64,000 nucleotides of DNA. Origin: Solea solea. Its lineage: Eukaryota > Chordata > Actinopteri > Pleuronectiformes > Soleidae. The position numbers and the translations under genes were made by a program. Shown one piece after another: positions 53,981-64,000 of the stretch (the first letter of the stretch is position 1; each line of letters opens with the position of its first letter). The stretch spans positions 1,295,001-1,359,000 of the forward strand of contig NC_081146.1 in the NCBI RefSeq assembly GCF_958295425.1, written 5' to 3'. A model generated the notes under the pieces. The model ran no database searches. It saw only the letters and a program-made list of their open reading frames with translations, and was not told the DNA's origin.

Positions 53981-54600
53981 AACTTGTTTTTATGTCTTAG
54001 TGAGGACACATCATTGACATAATGCATTCTCTAACCTCTTACCCTAAAACCAGGTCTTAACTCTGAAAAAGCAGCATTTTGTCTGTGTGGTCCAAACAAA
54101 ATGTCCCCACAAAGATATAAATACGATAACAACACACACACACACATGTTTGTTCATTTGTCCTCATAAACCTGTAAACCTGGCAAATACTTCATATTAC
54201 AAAAAACTAACACTAATAAAAACCATCAAACCTGCTCTAAAAACTAAAACCAAAAGTGAAATTTAAAAACTAATTATAAATAGTATATCACAATTATTTT
54301 CCTGATCAGTTCATCTCCATTGATCAGTGTTTGTTTCAGAATTAAATGAATGTGTTAAAAAGTAATTTATCGATTTAAAGGACAGAGACTCCGCCCACCT
54401 GCTCCTCATGTGATGCTCTAACAAATCCAGGCGCCGCTGACGTCGGGTGTGTGCGTCTCAAAAACCTCTCGTCCAATCAGACGGCTGCACGGCTCACTGT
54501 CTGCTCCCTGAGATGTGTTCAAGGACTCATGGTTCCACCACGACGGACACATGAGGAGGTAGAAGAGGACGGGGAGGGGATGAAGGCGTCCTCCTCACAG
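53866..54600. other. Intergenic between the Ig gene and tg
   Basis: Divergent intergenic segment: the Ig gene reads left and tg reads right. It contains a (CA)n at 53,945-53,975 and fish-typical CCTAAAACCAGGTCTTAAC. No gene seen. Confidence 0.6.
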
Positions 54601-54663
54601 TGACTCAGCAGGTCTGCAGGTCTATAAAGAGACGCAGAGTCTCACTCTGTCACCACAGAGACG
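54515..54663 (+). promoter_or_regulatory. Candidate thyroglobulin core promoter
   Basis: TATAAA at 54,623-54,628 lies 36 bp before the tg ATG, predicting a very short 5' UTR. Upstream, GTTCAAGGAC (about 54,517-54,526) has the CAAG core bound by NKX2-1, the main regulator of mammalian TG promoters. Position and motif agree with known TG promoter design, but the factor site is inferred. Confidence 0.5.
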
Positions 54664-56075
54664 ATGGCCTGGCTGCTCTGCTTCACCTGTGTCCTGCTCT
54701 GTGGCCCAGAGCTGCTGCTGGGGAAACCCTCAGGTAAACACACCTGAACACACCTGAACACACCAGAACACACACCTACACACACACACCTGAACACACC
54801 TGAACACTCACCTGAACACTCACCCGAACACTCACCTGAACACTCACCTGACACACAACTGAACACTCACCCGAACACACACCTGAACACTCACCTGAAC
54901 ACCCACACCTGAACACACCTGAACACTCACCTGAACACACACCTGAACACACCTGAACACTCACCTGAACACTCACCTGAACACAGAACTGAACACACAC
55001 CTGAACACACAGCTTAGCACACACCCACCTGAACACACTTGAACACACACACCTACACACACTTGAACACACCTGACCACACACACCTGAACACACAACT
55101 GAACACACACCTGAACACACGACTTAGCACACACCCACCTGAACACACCTGAACACTCACCTGAACACACACCTGACCACACACACCTGAACACACAACT
55201 GAACACACACCTGAACACACGACTTAGCACACACCCACCTGAACACACCTGAACACTCACCTGAACACACACCTGACCACACACACCTGAGCACACAACT
55301 GAACATACACCTGAAGTTTGATTGTTGATTCTGTCATTCAGAATACCGGCTGGAGTCAGAGACCCTGAGTCAGTGTGAGTCACTGAGGGGCGTGGCTGTT
55401 GCCAAGCAACAAGATGTCGTCCCTCAGTGTTCAGAGGACGGCAGGTTCAGGTACTACTCTCACCTTTGTGTCTCTGTTTCCAACTGACGGTGTCAGTGAA
55501 CGTACCGCAGTTGTAATGACAGTGTGTGTGTGTGTGTGTGTGCAGGCCCGTGCAGTGCAGTGGGCGGGGTCAGCAGCAGTGCTGGTGTGTGGACGCTGAA
55601 GGTCATGAAATCCTAGGAAGTCGAACCAACGGCTCCGCTCTTCACTGTGAGACATTTGTTTGTTTCAGGTCACATGACGTTTACTTCCTGTTTGCTCCTG
55701 GTGCAGTTCAGTGGTATATGGTGTTTTCAGAGGGCTGTGGTGCCTCTGTGGTGCCTCTGTGGTGCCTCTGTGGTGCCCCTGTGGTGCCTCTGTGGTGCCT
55801 CTGTGGTGCCCCTGTGGTGCCTCTGTGGTGCCCCTGTGGTGCCTCTGTGGTGCCTCTGTGGTGCCTCTGTGGTGCCTCTGTGGTGCCCCTGTGGTGCCTC
55901 TGTGGTGTCTCTGTGGTGCCTCTGTGGTGCCCCTGTGGTGCCTCTGTGGTGTCTCTGTGGTGCCTCTGTGGACATTTTACTCAGTGATCATATGGATACA
56001 TGCAAGTGAGGTGAAGTGAAATGAGCCCGCGGGCACCACGTTGGTGACCACTGCTGTAGGTGATGAATATTCCTC

Positions 56076-56106
<31 letters not shown>

Positions 56107-56767
56107 TGTCTCTCTCGCTCTGTCTCTCTCTGTGTCTGTCTCTCTCTCTCTCTCTCTCTGTCCGTCTGTCTCTGTCCTCAGGTCTGTCCCCCTGTCAGCT
56201 GCAGTCTCTCCTGCATTGTTCTCCTTCAGGCCTCTTTGAAGCAGTTCAGTGTGACTCCAGCAGGGGGCAGTGCTGGTGTGTGGATCAGGACGGCATGGAG
56301 CTCTACGGGACCAGACAGCGCGGCAGACCTCAGCGCTGTGAGTCCAGTTCAGGGTTTTTTTCTCTCTGGACATTGGTGTGGGAGAGTGAGTGTTTCCTGA
56401 CCTTTGACCTGCAGGTCCTGGCAGCTGTGAGGTGAGAGGGAGGCGGCTCCTCCACGGCGTCGGCTCTGCGTCTCCTCCTCAGTGTGACAGAGACGGAAGC
56501 TTCCTGCCCGTTCAGTGCAAACTCATCAACATGACGGACAGAAGAGAAGTGGACCTGCTGCACACCTTCAACAGGTACACACACACACATACACATACAC
56601 ACACACGCACACACACACTAACTATCAACAGTCACTGAGTGTGTGTGTGTGTGTTTTCAGGTTCCCAGAATCCTTTGAGACGTTCAGTAGTTTCAGGAAG
56701 AATTTCCCGCTGGTTTCCTCATACTGTTACTGTTCTGACAGCAGGGGGCGAGAGCTGGACAACACAG

Positions 56768-56801
<34 letters not shown>

Positions 56802-59800
56802 TCAGTCACATGACAGTGATGATGATGCACTTCCTGTCCAGGTGTGGAGCTCCTCTTGTCAGAGGTGGACGACTCTGTGTCCCTCAGTCTTGGCTCTGTT
56901 CGCTCCTGGGATCAGACCCACATCTACAGAGTCCTGCAGAGGAGGATGCTGGGAGTTCGCCTCGTCCTCAGCGGCGTCTTCAGATGTAAACACCTCTAGA
57001 TTCACTTCAAACTTCGTATCAGTAGACTTAAACTGGTTTAAACTCGTATCAGTAGACTTAAACTGGTTTAAACTCGTATCAGTAGACTTAAACTGGTTTA
57101 AACTCGTATCAGTAGACTTAAACTGGTTTAAACTCGTATCAGTAGACTTAAACTGGTTTAAACTCGTATCAGTAGACTTAAACTGGTTTAAACTAGTATC
57201 AGTAGACTTAAACTGGTTTAAACTCGTATCAGTAGACTTAAACTGGTTTAAACTAGTATTAGTAGACTTAAACTGGTTTAAACTCGTATCAGTAGACTTA
57301 AACTGGTTTAAACTCGTATCAGTAGACTTAAACTGGTTTAAACTAGTATTAGTAGACTTAAACTGGTTTAAACTCGTATCAGTAGACTTAAACTGGTTTA
57401 AACTCGTATCAGTAGACTAAAACTGGTTTAAACTAGTATTAGTAGACTTAAACTGGTTTAAACTAGTTTCAGTAGACTTAAACTGGTTTAAACTCGTATC
57501 AGTAGACTTAAACTGGTTTAAACTCGTATCAGTAGACTTAAACTGGTTTAAACTCGTATCAGTAGACTTAAACTGGTTTAAACTAGTATCAGTAGACTTA
57601 AACTGGTTTAAACTTGTATCAGTAGACTTAAACTGGTTTAAACTCGTATCAGTAGACTTAAACTGGTTTAAACTCGTATCAGTAGACTTAAACTGGTTCA
57701 AACTAGTTTCAGTAGACTTAAACTGGTTTAAACTCGTATCAGTAGACTTAAACTGGTTTAAACTCGTATCAGTAGACTTAAACTGGTTTAAACTAGTATT
57801 AGTAGACTTAAACTGGTTTAAACTCGTATCAGTAGACTTAAACTGGTTTAAACTAGTATTAGTAGACTTAAACTCGTATCAGTAGACTTAAACTGGTTTA
57901 AACTCGTATCAGTAGACTTAAACTGGTTTAAACTAGTATTAGTAGACTTAAACTGGTTTAAACTCGTATCAGTAGACTTAAACTGGTTTAAACTAGTATT
58001 AGTAGACTTAAACTGGTTTAAACTAGTATTAGTAGACTTAAACTGGTTTAAACTCGTATCAGTAGACTTAAACTGGTTTAAACTCGTATCAGTAGACTTA
58101 AACTGGTTTAAACTAGTATTAGTAGACTTAAACTGGTTTAAACTAGTTTCAGTAGACTTAAACTGGTTTAAACTCGTATCAGTAGACTTAAACTGGTTTA
58201 AACTCGTATCAGTAGACTTAAACTGGTTTAAACTAATATAAGTAGACTTAAACTGGTTTAAACTCGTATCAGTAGACTTAAACTGGTTTAAACTAGTATT
58301 AGTAGACTTAAACTGGTTTAAACTAGTTTCAGTAGACTTAAACTGGTTTAAACTCGTATCAGTAGACTTAAACTGGTTTAAACTCGTATCAGTAGACTTA
58401 AACTGGTTTAAACTAATATAAGTAGACTTAAACTGGTTTAAACTCGTATCAGTAGACTTAAACTGGTTTAAACTAGTATAAGTAGACATTAACTGGTTTA
58501 AACTCGTATCAGTAGACTTAAACTGGTTTAAACTAGTATTAGTAGACTTAAACTGGTTTAAACTAGTATAAGTAGACATTAACTGGTTTAAACTCGTATC
58601 AGTAGACTTAAACTGGTTTAAACTCGTATCAGTAGACTTAAACTGGTTTAAACTCGTATCAGTAGACTTAAACTGGTTTAAACTCGTATCAGTAGACTTA
58701 AACTGGTTTAAACTAGTATTAGTAGACTTAAACTGGTTTAAACTCGTATCAGTAGACTTAAACTGGTTTAAACTCGTATCAGTAGACTAAAACTGGTTTA
58801 AACTAGTATGAGTAGACTTAAACTGGTTTAAACTAGTTTCAGTAGACTTAAACTGGTTTAAACTCGTATCAGTAGACTTAAACTGGTTTAAACTAGTATC
58901 AGTAGACTTAAACTGGTTTAAACTTGTATCAGTAGACTTAAACTGGTTTAAACTCGTATCAGTAGACTTAAACTGGTTTAAACTCGTATCAGTAGACTTA
59001 AACTGGTTCAAACTAGTTTCAGTAGACTTAAACTGGTTTAAACTCGTATCAGTAGACTTAAACTGGTTTAAACTAGTATCAGTAGACTTAAACTGGTTTA
59101 AACTAGTTTCAGTAGACTTAAACTGGTTAAAACTAGTATTAGTAGATTCAAACTGGTTCAGTGTGTAATGTAAAGTGTGTATTTCATGTCAGGTCCCTCC
59201 CCCTGTGAGGTGGAGCGGGAGGCGGGGTCAGCAGCGTCCTCTGTTTTTGTCCTGTCATGTGAGAGCGGAGGAGCTTTCAGTTCCAGGCAGTGCCAGCAGG
59301 GGGGGCAGTGCTGGTGTGTGGACCCGACAGGAAGAGAAGTTCCTGGAAGTCGACAGTTTGGAGACTCTTTGATCTGCAGTGAGTTTTCTGGAACCTTCTG
59401 TCATCATTCATCACTTCATCTGAAATACTCTATTTATCCGTTTTCTATTTCTTTCTTTTCCACGTTTTGTCTCTTCATCTTTTTCTCCTATTTTTATCCT
59501 CTCCTCTCCTCCTCTCTGTCTCTCCTCTCCTCCTCTCTCCCTCGCTCTCCTCTTCTCTCCCTCTCTCTCTCTCCTCTCCCCTCTCCTCTCTTCTCCCCTC
59601 TCCTCTCCTCTCCTCTCCTCCTCTCGCTCTCTTTCCATTTCCGGTGACTGTGAGCGTGAGTGGTGGGGGTAGAAGTGCAAGTGGCGTGAGTTTTCTGTCC
59701 CTAGTTTTGGAATCACTGGTGTTTTTTTTCATCTGTCTAACTGTGCATGATCAGGTAAGTCCACTTATTTATTATCGAGGATTTGGGTTTTAATCAGGGG

Positions 59801-62800
59801 ACCGGGGTTAGTCCCCGCGTCGGTTCTTTTGAGGAATGGTGTCCTCCGAGATGTCGCCTCCGTCAATCTGACGGAGTGAGGACAGTCCCGCTGGATGACG
59901 ACAGTACAGTGGAGGCGGTTCTGTTGGCTGTCGGAGAACAGGTAGGACACAAGCAATTATGTTTTGCATCACAAAGCAGCTGTGGTGTTTCTAAAGAGCG
60001 AACAGAACAGTTATGAGCTGATTGAACACGGAGTGTTCATTAAAGAAATCTTTGTGCAAGTTTCACCGCTGTCTGTTCCCTCGACGTGAATAACTGTGTC
60101 CGGTGTTCTGCCGTTTATACCAAACGAGCTGTTGGAAAACGAGCTCCGAAGGTTCGGGAAATTCGCCAGAGGGTTTGAAATCTTGAGTTTAGGCTGCAAA
60201 GACCTGAAGCTGAAGCATGTCCAGTCTCTTCGCCGACAGGCTTTTATGTTCCTGACTTCACCGACACAAAATCTGGAAGTGTTGTTCAGAGTCTGGTATG
60301 GTGACGGGCATTATATGGTCTACGGGAGTTCAGGGAGCATGAAGTGTTTCGAGTGTGGAGATGTGGGGCACAAGCAGGTCGCCTGTCCGCATAAGCAACG
60401 CTCTGACTGTCAGCAGGTGACTCCGCTGGTCCAGAGACGGGCACGGACGGGCAGCACCGCCCGTCCGTCGGCGGCAAGTAGCTCGGCTAGTGCCGGAGCG
60501 CTGCTGCTGAAGTCGTGGCGGAGTCTTCCGCTCACACTGAGGCAGCGGGAGGAAGAGGAGACTGGGAGTGTAACAGTCAGTACTGAAGACTCTCAGTCGG
60601 TAAAAAGTAATTTAGAGGGAGAGAGTCCGGCCAAGAAAACCACATGTATCTGAGACTGGTAACAATGCATGCAACTCTCAGCCTGTAAATAATGAACAGA
60701 ATAATCAGACCAATGTAAATGAGGAAGTTGTTTCCTGTGATGCAGACCCTGAAACCAGTGAGGGACTGGGTCTGCTCAGCAGCCAGGCATCAGGAGAAGA
60801 AATGGAGTATGACTCAGAGTTAGACAGTGTCTCCACTGCTGGATCAGTATCCAGAGACATTTAAGGCAACTAGAAAAGCTAACAACATTTCCTCAACTGA
60901 AGTTGTTAAAGGCCAGCTGTTCATTGTTAGAGCAGATATAGAAGAATCTCTTTTCTGCTTCATTAACATTTATGCCCCAAATCAAGGAGCACAAAGAGTC
61001 ACATTTTTCAACCTTCTGATAAACAATCTAAGAAATGACCATCAGGACAATTTAATTATTGGTGTGGATTTTAACTGTACTGTTGATTTCAATGTTGACA
61101 GCACTGGGATTATTTCTTTGGACCAAGAGAAAGCGTTTAATAGGGTGGATCATTCTTATTTGTTTCCATGTGTCCAGCCAGGGAGATGTTCAACGTTTGC
61201 AGGACACTCTATCCTGGTATGAGAAGACAACATCTGCACGGGTGGATTGGGAGAAGAGTGAGGCACTGTTGTTGGGTCAATGGGAGGATCAGGCATTTCC
61301 CAGTCCACCTGGAGGACTTGATTGGGGGAGGGAGGGGTTGAACTGTTGAACTTTTTGGGAACTGAGGGTTTTAAAGTTAAGAACTGGGAGAGAGTTAAGG
61401 AGAAAGTGTGCGCTTGGTTGTCTAAGTGGAAATGGTTGCTACCCCAGTTGTCTTATAGGTGGGGAGTTTTGGTTGCGAACAATTTGGCTGCCTCCACCCT
61501 CTGGCAGATATTTATAGCTTTGACACCACGAGAGGTTTGATGGACGATATCCAGAAGGCTGAAGAATCTAGAACTCTCTACCTGCCTGTAGCTGAAGGGG
61601 GGCAGGGACATCCAGTCCAGAATCGCCTCTTTCAGACTGCAGACAGTACAGAGATTTCTGTACAACTATGGTCCGAGCTGGTTGGAAATGACTGCTCATG
61701 AGAAGAGCCGGTCGCTTGGGCTTTGATGCAGTCAGAGGATCTGGATTATGAATGTGAAGCCACTGAGACTCCAGTTATGTGGGTTTTTGAAGAGCCTTTG
61801 GTTTCAAACAGGTTTTTAATAGCTCCAACCCTTCAGTCTGCCAGCTTGCGGGTCAGATTCAGAGAGGGAGGATGCACCAAACTGGGCCATCTAATGAAGT
61901 GGACCACTTCACCTGAAGACGTCCTGAGGGTCGTCACCTCCATCAGACGGATCAACAGGGTGGTGGAAGAAGTCTGCGCTGCTCTGCCACAACATCTGAG
62001 AGCATTTGCGAGAGACCAAACTCTGTGTGACACGGTGTCAGTTCTGAAGGGTCTACTGAAGGCCCGATTGAGGGTGGAACATGCTTTCTATAAAGTGACA
62101 GACAATATGGAAGATTCCAACCGTGTGTGGGCTCTAGGGGGGGCTTTGTGTTCTGTGGGAAGGGATGTGTAGCTATTTGTATTCTATTTGATCTGGGGAA
62201 AGTTCTCATGTGTTTGGCGTTTTCCTGTTATTTTGTTGTTCCCGTTTTGTTTTTTTTTGTTCTGATTCGTCAGTGATGTAGGTTGCCTCCCTGAAGTGTT
62301 TCATAAAGGGACTTTGAAAACCAAACCTCTCCTCCTCTCTCTCTCTCTCTCTCTCCTCCTTTCCTCCTCCTCTCTCTCTCTCTCTCTCTCTCCTCTCCTC
62401 CTCTCTCTCTCCTCTCCGCCTCTCTCTCTCTCTCCTCTCCTCCTCTCGCTCGCTCTCCTCCTCAGGTTCAGATCACGACTGTCTGTCTCAGCGTCGTCTG
62501 GCTTTGTCCCGCCTCTTCTCTGGTCCTGTGGCACCGCCCCCCTCTATGACCTCCTCTCCTCCAGCTTCCTGTCACACGTTGCTCCGCCCCCTCCAGAACC
62601 TGTTGTCGCTGGAGGCGGACCCAGCCTTCCTGTCTCGCCTGGTCGAAGTCCTCCATGGTCTCTTTCCCTCGGTGGGCGGAGCTCTGCAGACTCTACGCCG
62701 CGTCGCCCCCGGCCGCCTCCAGAAGGAGCTTTTTGGTGGGAAGTTTCTGACGAGCGCGGCGACCTTTAACCTGAGCGGCGCTGTGGGATCTCGAGGAGCG

Positions 62801-63396
62801 GTCAGTGTGGAGTTGCTCTCCTCTCAGAAGAACCGGGACCTGGTCCAGTCCGTCAGCCGAGCGCTGGAGGACGCTGCCTTCCTCTCCGCCCTCCGGCACA
62901 CGCTGACGGGACTCAGCGGCTCCCTCTCTCTGCAGCAGGTGGATATGACGCTTCATGTGATGTCCAGTGACATCACATGACGAGTCACTTTCCCCGCTGA
63001 TCTTTGTCTTCCAGGTTCTGGTTCCTCTGCTGCGATACTGCACTGCCCAAGAACAGAAATACTCGGCGGCCGTCTTTGTGCCCAGCTGCACGTCCAGCGG
63101 CGGTTTCCAGGAGGTCCAGTGTCACGGCGGAGACTGCTGGTGTGTCGACCCTCGCGGTCAGGAGGTCACGGGGTCACGTACACCCGGTCGTCAGCCTCGT
63201 TGTCCTTCCCTCTGCGAGAGGGAGCGAGCGGCAGCGCTAAAGGTGAGAGGAAACATGGCGGCCGGAGCTGAGCTCTACGTGCCGGCGTGCTCGCAGGACG
63301 GACACTTCCTGCCACTGCAGTGCGTCGGCTCACGCTGCTTCTGTGTGGACACCGACGGGAAAACCACAGCCGGACCGAGAGGGGACGCCATCACCT
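54664..63396 (+). CDS. tg: Thyroglobulin, 5' part (exons 1-10)
   Basis: Prohormone of T3/T4, secreted into the thyroid follicle. Exons: 54,664-54,733; 55,342-55,450; 55,546-55,646; 56,182-56,337; 56,415-56,574; 56,661-56,767; 56,842-56,985; 59,193-59,378; 62,466-62,938; 63,015-63,396. They total 1,888 nt (629 codons), frame kept through every junction, and the last ends in phase 1. A signal peptide ends near Gly20, so mature KPSEY puts Tyr at position 5, the main thyroxine-forming site in mammals (E-Y context). Type-1 repeats follow with CWCVDAEG (exon 3), CWCVDQDG (4), a CYCSDSRGRELDNT repeat (5-6), CWCVDPTG (8), CWCVDPRG and CFCVDTDG (10). Exon 9 is the linker with LQKELFGGKFL and FNLSGAVGSRG. 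The remaining type-1/2/3 repeats and the cholinesterase-like domain lie beyond the window. Confidence 0.96.
54740..55318. repeat. Minisatellite in tg intron 1
   Basis: Units of ACACACCTGAACACTCACCTGA and relatives, with a higher-order block of about 110-120 bp (GACTTAGCACACACCCACC) recurring near 55,012, 55,121 and 55,223. Translations are artefacts. Confidence 0.9.
55735..55975. repeat. 12-bp minisatellite in tg intron 3
   Basis: About 20 units of TGTGGTGCCTC or TGTGGTGCCCC (12 bp). Translations as LWCLCGAPVV or the minus-strand HHRGTTEAPQR are artefacts. A (CT)n tract follows at 56,075-56,165, just ahead of the exon 4 acceptor. Confidence 0.92.
57005..59160 (+). repeat. 30-bp minisatellite in tg intron 7
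   Basis: About 72 units made of three 10-bp parts: AACTGGTTTA, AACTCGTATC and AGTAGACTTA. Variants are mostly in the middle part (AACTAGTATT, AACTAGTTTC, AACTAATATA). Register is kept almost perfectly; one unit near 57,871 has lost exactly one 10-bp part. Each unit contains GTTTAAAC, a self-complementary octamer. NQFKSTDTSL and WFKLVSVDLN ORFs are artefacts. Confidence 0.95.
59500..59640. repeat. CT-rich tract, left part, in tg intron 8
   Basis: (CTCTCC)n polypyrimidine tract that continues at 62,326-62,463 on the other side of the LINE, where it becomes the pyrimidine tract of the exon 9 acceptor. Confidence 0.85.
59641..62325 (+). mobile_element. Tx1-like LINE with internal deletion
   Basis: A plus-strand non-LTR element in tg intron 8. 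ORF1 remains at about 59,915-60,653 with frameshifts: VEAVLLAVGEQVGHKQ, VLPFIPNELLENELRRFGKF, KDLKLKHVQSLRRQAFMFL and a zinc knuckle CFECGDVGHKQVACPH (C-X2-C-X4-H-X4-C). ORF2 is reduced. An endonuclease fragment (LFCFINIYAPNQGAQRVTFF, VDFNCTVDF) at about 60,890-61,110 joins directly to a reverse-transcriptase piece (ISLDQEKAFNRVDHSYLF), so the sequence between them is deleted. C-terminal remnants follow (RDQTLCDTVSVLKGLL, FYKVTDNMEDSNRVWALGG). It is a dead copy. The Tx1/L1 group is assigned from these motifs. Confidence 0.8.
60096..60653 (+). pseudogene. Tx1-like ORF1, zinc-knuckle protein remnant
   Basis: The longest intact piece of ORF1, 185 codons. It has an RNA-binding-like N-terminal part (PNELLENELRRFGKFARGF) and a CCHC knuckle at about residues 84-99, then a low-complexity Ser/Ala/Glu tail. 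Upstream ORF1 sequence is in other frames and the downstream ORF2 is broken, so this is a remnant of the retroelement and not a host gene. Confidence 0.75.
62326..62463. repeat. CT-rich tract, right part, in tg intron 8
   Basis: (CTCTCTCTCC)n running straight into TCCTCAG, the acceptor of tg exon 9. Confidence 0.85.
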
Positions 63397-64000
63397 GTAA
63401 GACAAACTTAATAACAGTTAGAACCTTCAGTTCAATGAAATAATTCATAAATAACTAGAAAATTCCGCCGAGAAAGTTTGATTGTGCCAACATTTGTGTG
63501 GATTGAACCTTTAAACCCTCAAGGATTTAGACAAAGCAGTGTTTTTGTGGAATCAACCTTTAAAACTCTTGCAGCTGGTCGCACAAGCCCCTCCCCCTCA
63601 CTGTTCCCCCCTCCCCCTTCCAAACACCTGTTTCTGTGACAACCAGTGAAAAACAGAGAAATGTTTGGTGTGTGAGCGTCAGGAGGCTTTAAGCCACTCC
63701 CACATTTACATCTGAACTGACAGAGAAACCACAGCTTTAACATCACCCTCGTCTTCATTTTTAAAAGTTTTAACATCTCTGTGCTTTTAGGTGATTTTAA
63801 GAAAAACTGCAAGTCATATGAAAATGAAAATTACACACAGGGTCACACATGGACGACAACCACAGCAATGTGTTTGTGTAGAAACTGTGGAGAAGAGTTT
63901 AGTCATTACTCTCATGGACCTCAGCAGAGTCTGCCACTCTAACGGCGCAACACACACTCATTAAAAATCTGAACACGTCAAAAATAAAGTATAAAACTTA
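63397..64000. other. tg intron 10, partial
   Basis: No further exon was found before the window ends. It contains dispersed repeat copy B (63,535-63,760). A 97-codon minus-strand ORF overlaps that repeat and has no family features. Confidence 0.7.
63535..63760 (-). repeat. Dispersed repeat copy B (inverted relative to copy A)
   Basis: Reverse complement of 19,697-19,950, with clear similarity over most of its length (CACAAGCCCCTCCCCCTCAC, AACACCTGTTTCTG, GTTTGGTGTGTGAGCGTCAG). It places the same repeat near cmtm6 and inside tg. Confidence 0.8.

Noticed and set aside
54642..55383. Minus-strand Cys/Val-rich ORFs in tg intron 1
   Set aside because: Translations of the ACACACCTGAACACTCACC minisatellite.
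57417..59011. Repetitive ORFs NQFKSTDTSL in tg intron 7
   Set aside because: The 30-bp minisatellite keeps frame; the segment lies between two well-defined tg exons.

Overview
The window looks like vertebrate nuclear DNA from a teleost fish. Four host genes with normal GT-AG introns are present. The fish retroelement families L2, RTE/Rex3-like, Rex1-like and Tx1-like are also present, as is one hAT-type non-autonomous element. Roughly half of the 64 kb is tandem repeat, so most open reading frames here are repeat artefacts. All exon borders below were read by eye from splice sites and reading frame.

Layout. Positions 1-11,201 hold a large fold-back element whose left arm is expanded into a ~10 kb satellite of 23/28-bp units. 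It lies in an intron of a copine gene (cpne4-like, minus strand), whose first six coding exons are at 11,369-14,687. The copine introns and upstream flank carry further minisatellites and a 5'-truncated L2 LINE (15,028-15,690). At about 17.9-18.6 kb there is a candidate divergent promoter between copine (minus) and cmtm6 (plus). cmtm6 has four coding exons between 20,009 and 22,579, giving 185 aa, and its probable poly(A) signal is at 24,577.

Positions 24.6-38.6 kb hold a nested structure. A dispersed fish repeat contains a second element, one segment of which has expanded into a ~9.4 kb satellite of 55-bp units. That satellite is interrupted by an RTE-type LINE with a 701-codon open ORF and by a broken Rex1-like LINE. 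Next come a 42-bp minisatellite (38.6-39.9 kb) and three tandem copies of a 2.2-2.4 kb modular non-coding repeat (40.1-47.1 kb), each ending in a nested palindrome. A segmental duplication follows; one of its two copies carries a 794-bp hAT-type element and the other preserves the empty site. A second 42-bp minisatellite block spans 48.4-51.5 kb.

The right end holds a small two-Ig-domain membrane protein gene (minus, 52,893-53,865) and the 5' part of the thyroglobulin gene tg (plus, from 54,664, exons 1-10, running off the window). tg introns 1, 3 and 7 contain minisatellites. Intron 8 contains an internally deleted Tx1-like LINE inserted in a polypyrimidine tract.

The four host genes do not form one pathway. 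Copine is a calcium-dependent phospholipid-binding protein, CMTM6 a four-pass MARVEL protein known in mammals to stabilise PD-L1, the Ig gene a probable immune receptor, and thyroglobulin the thyroid prohormone. What ties the window together is repeat growth: several arrays visibly derive from pieces of dispersed elements.
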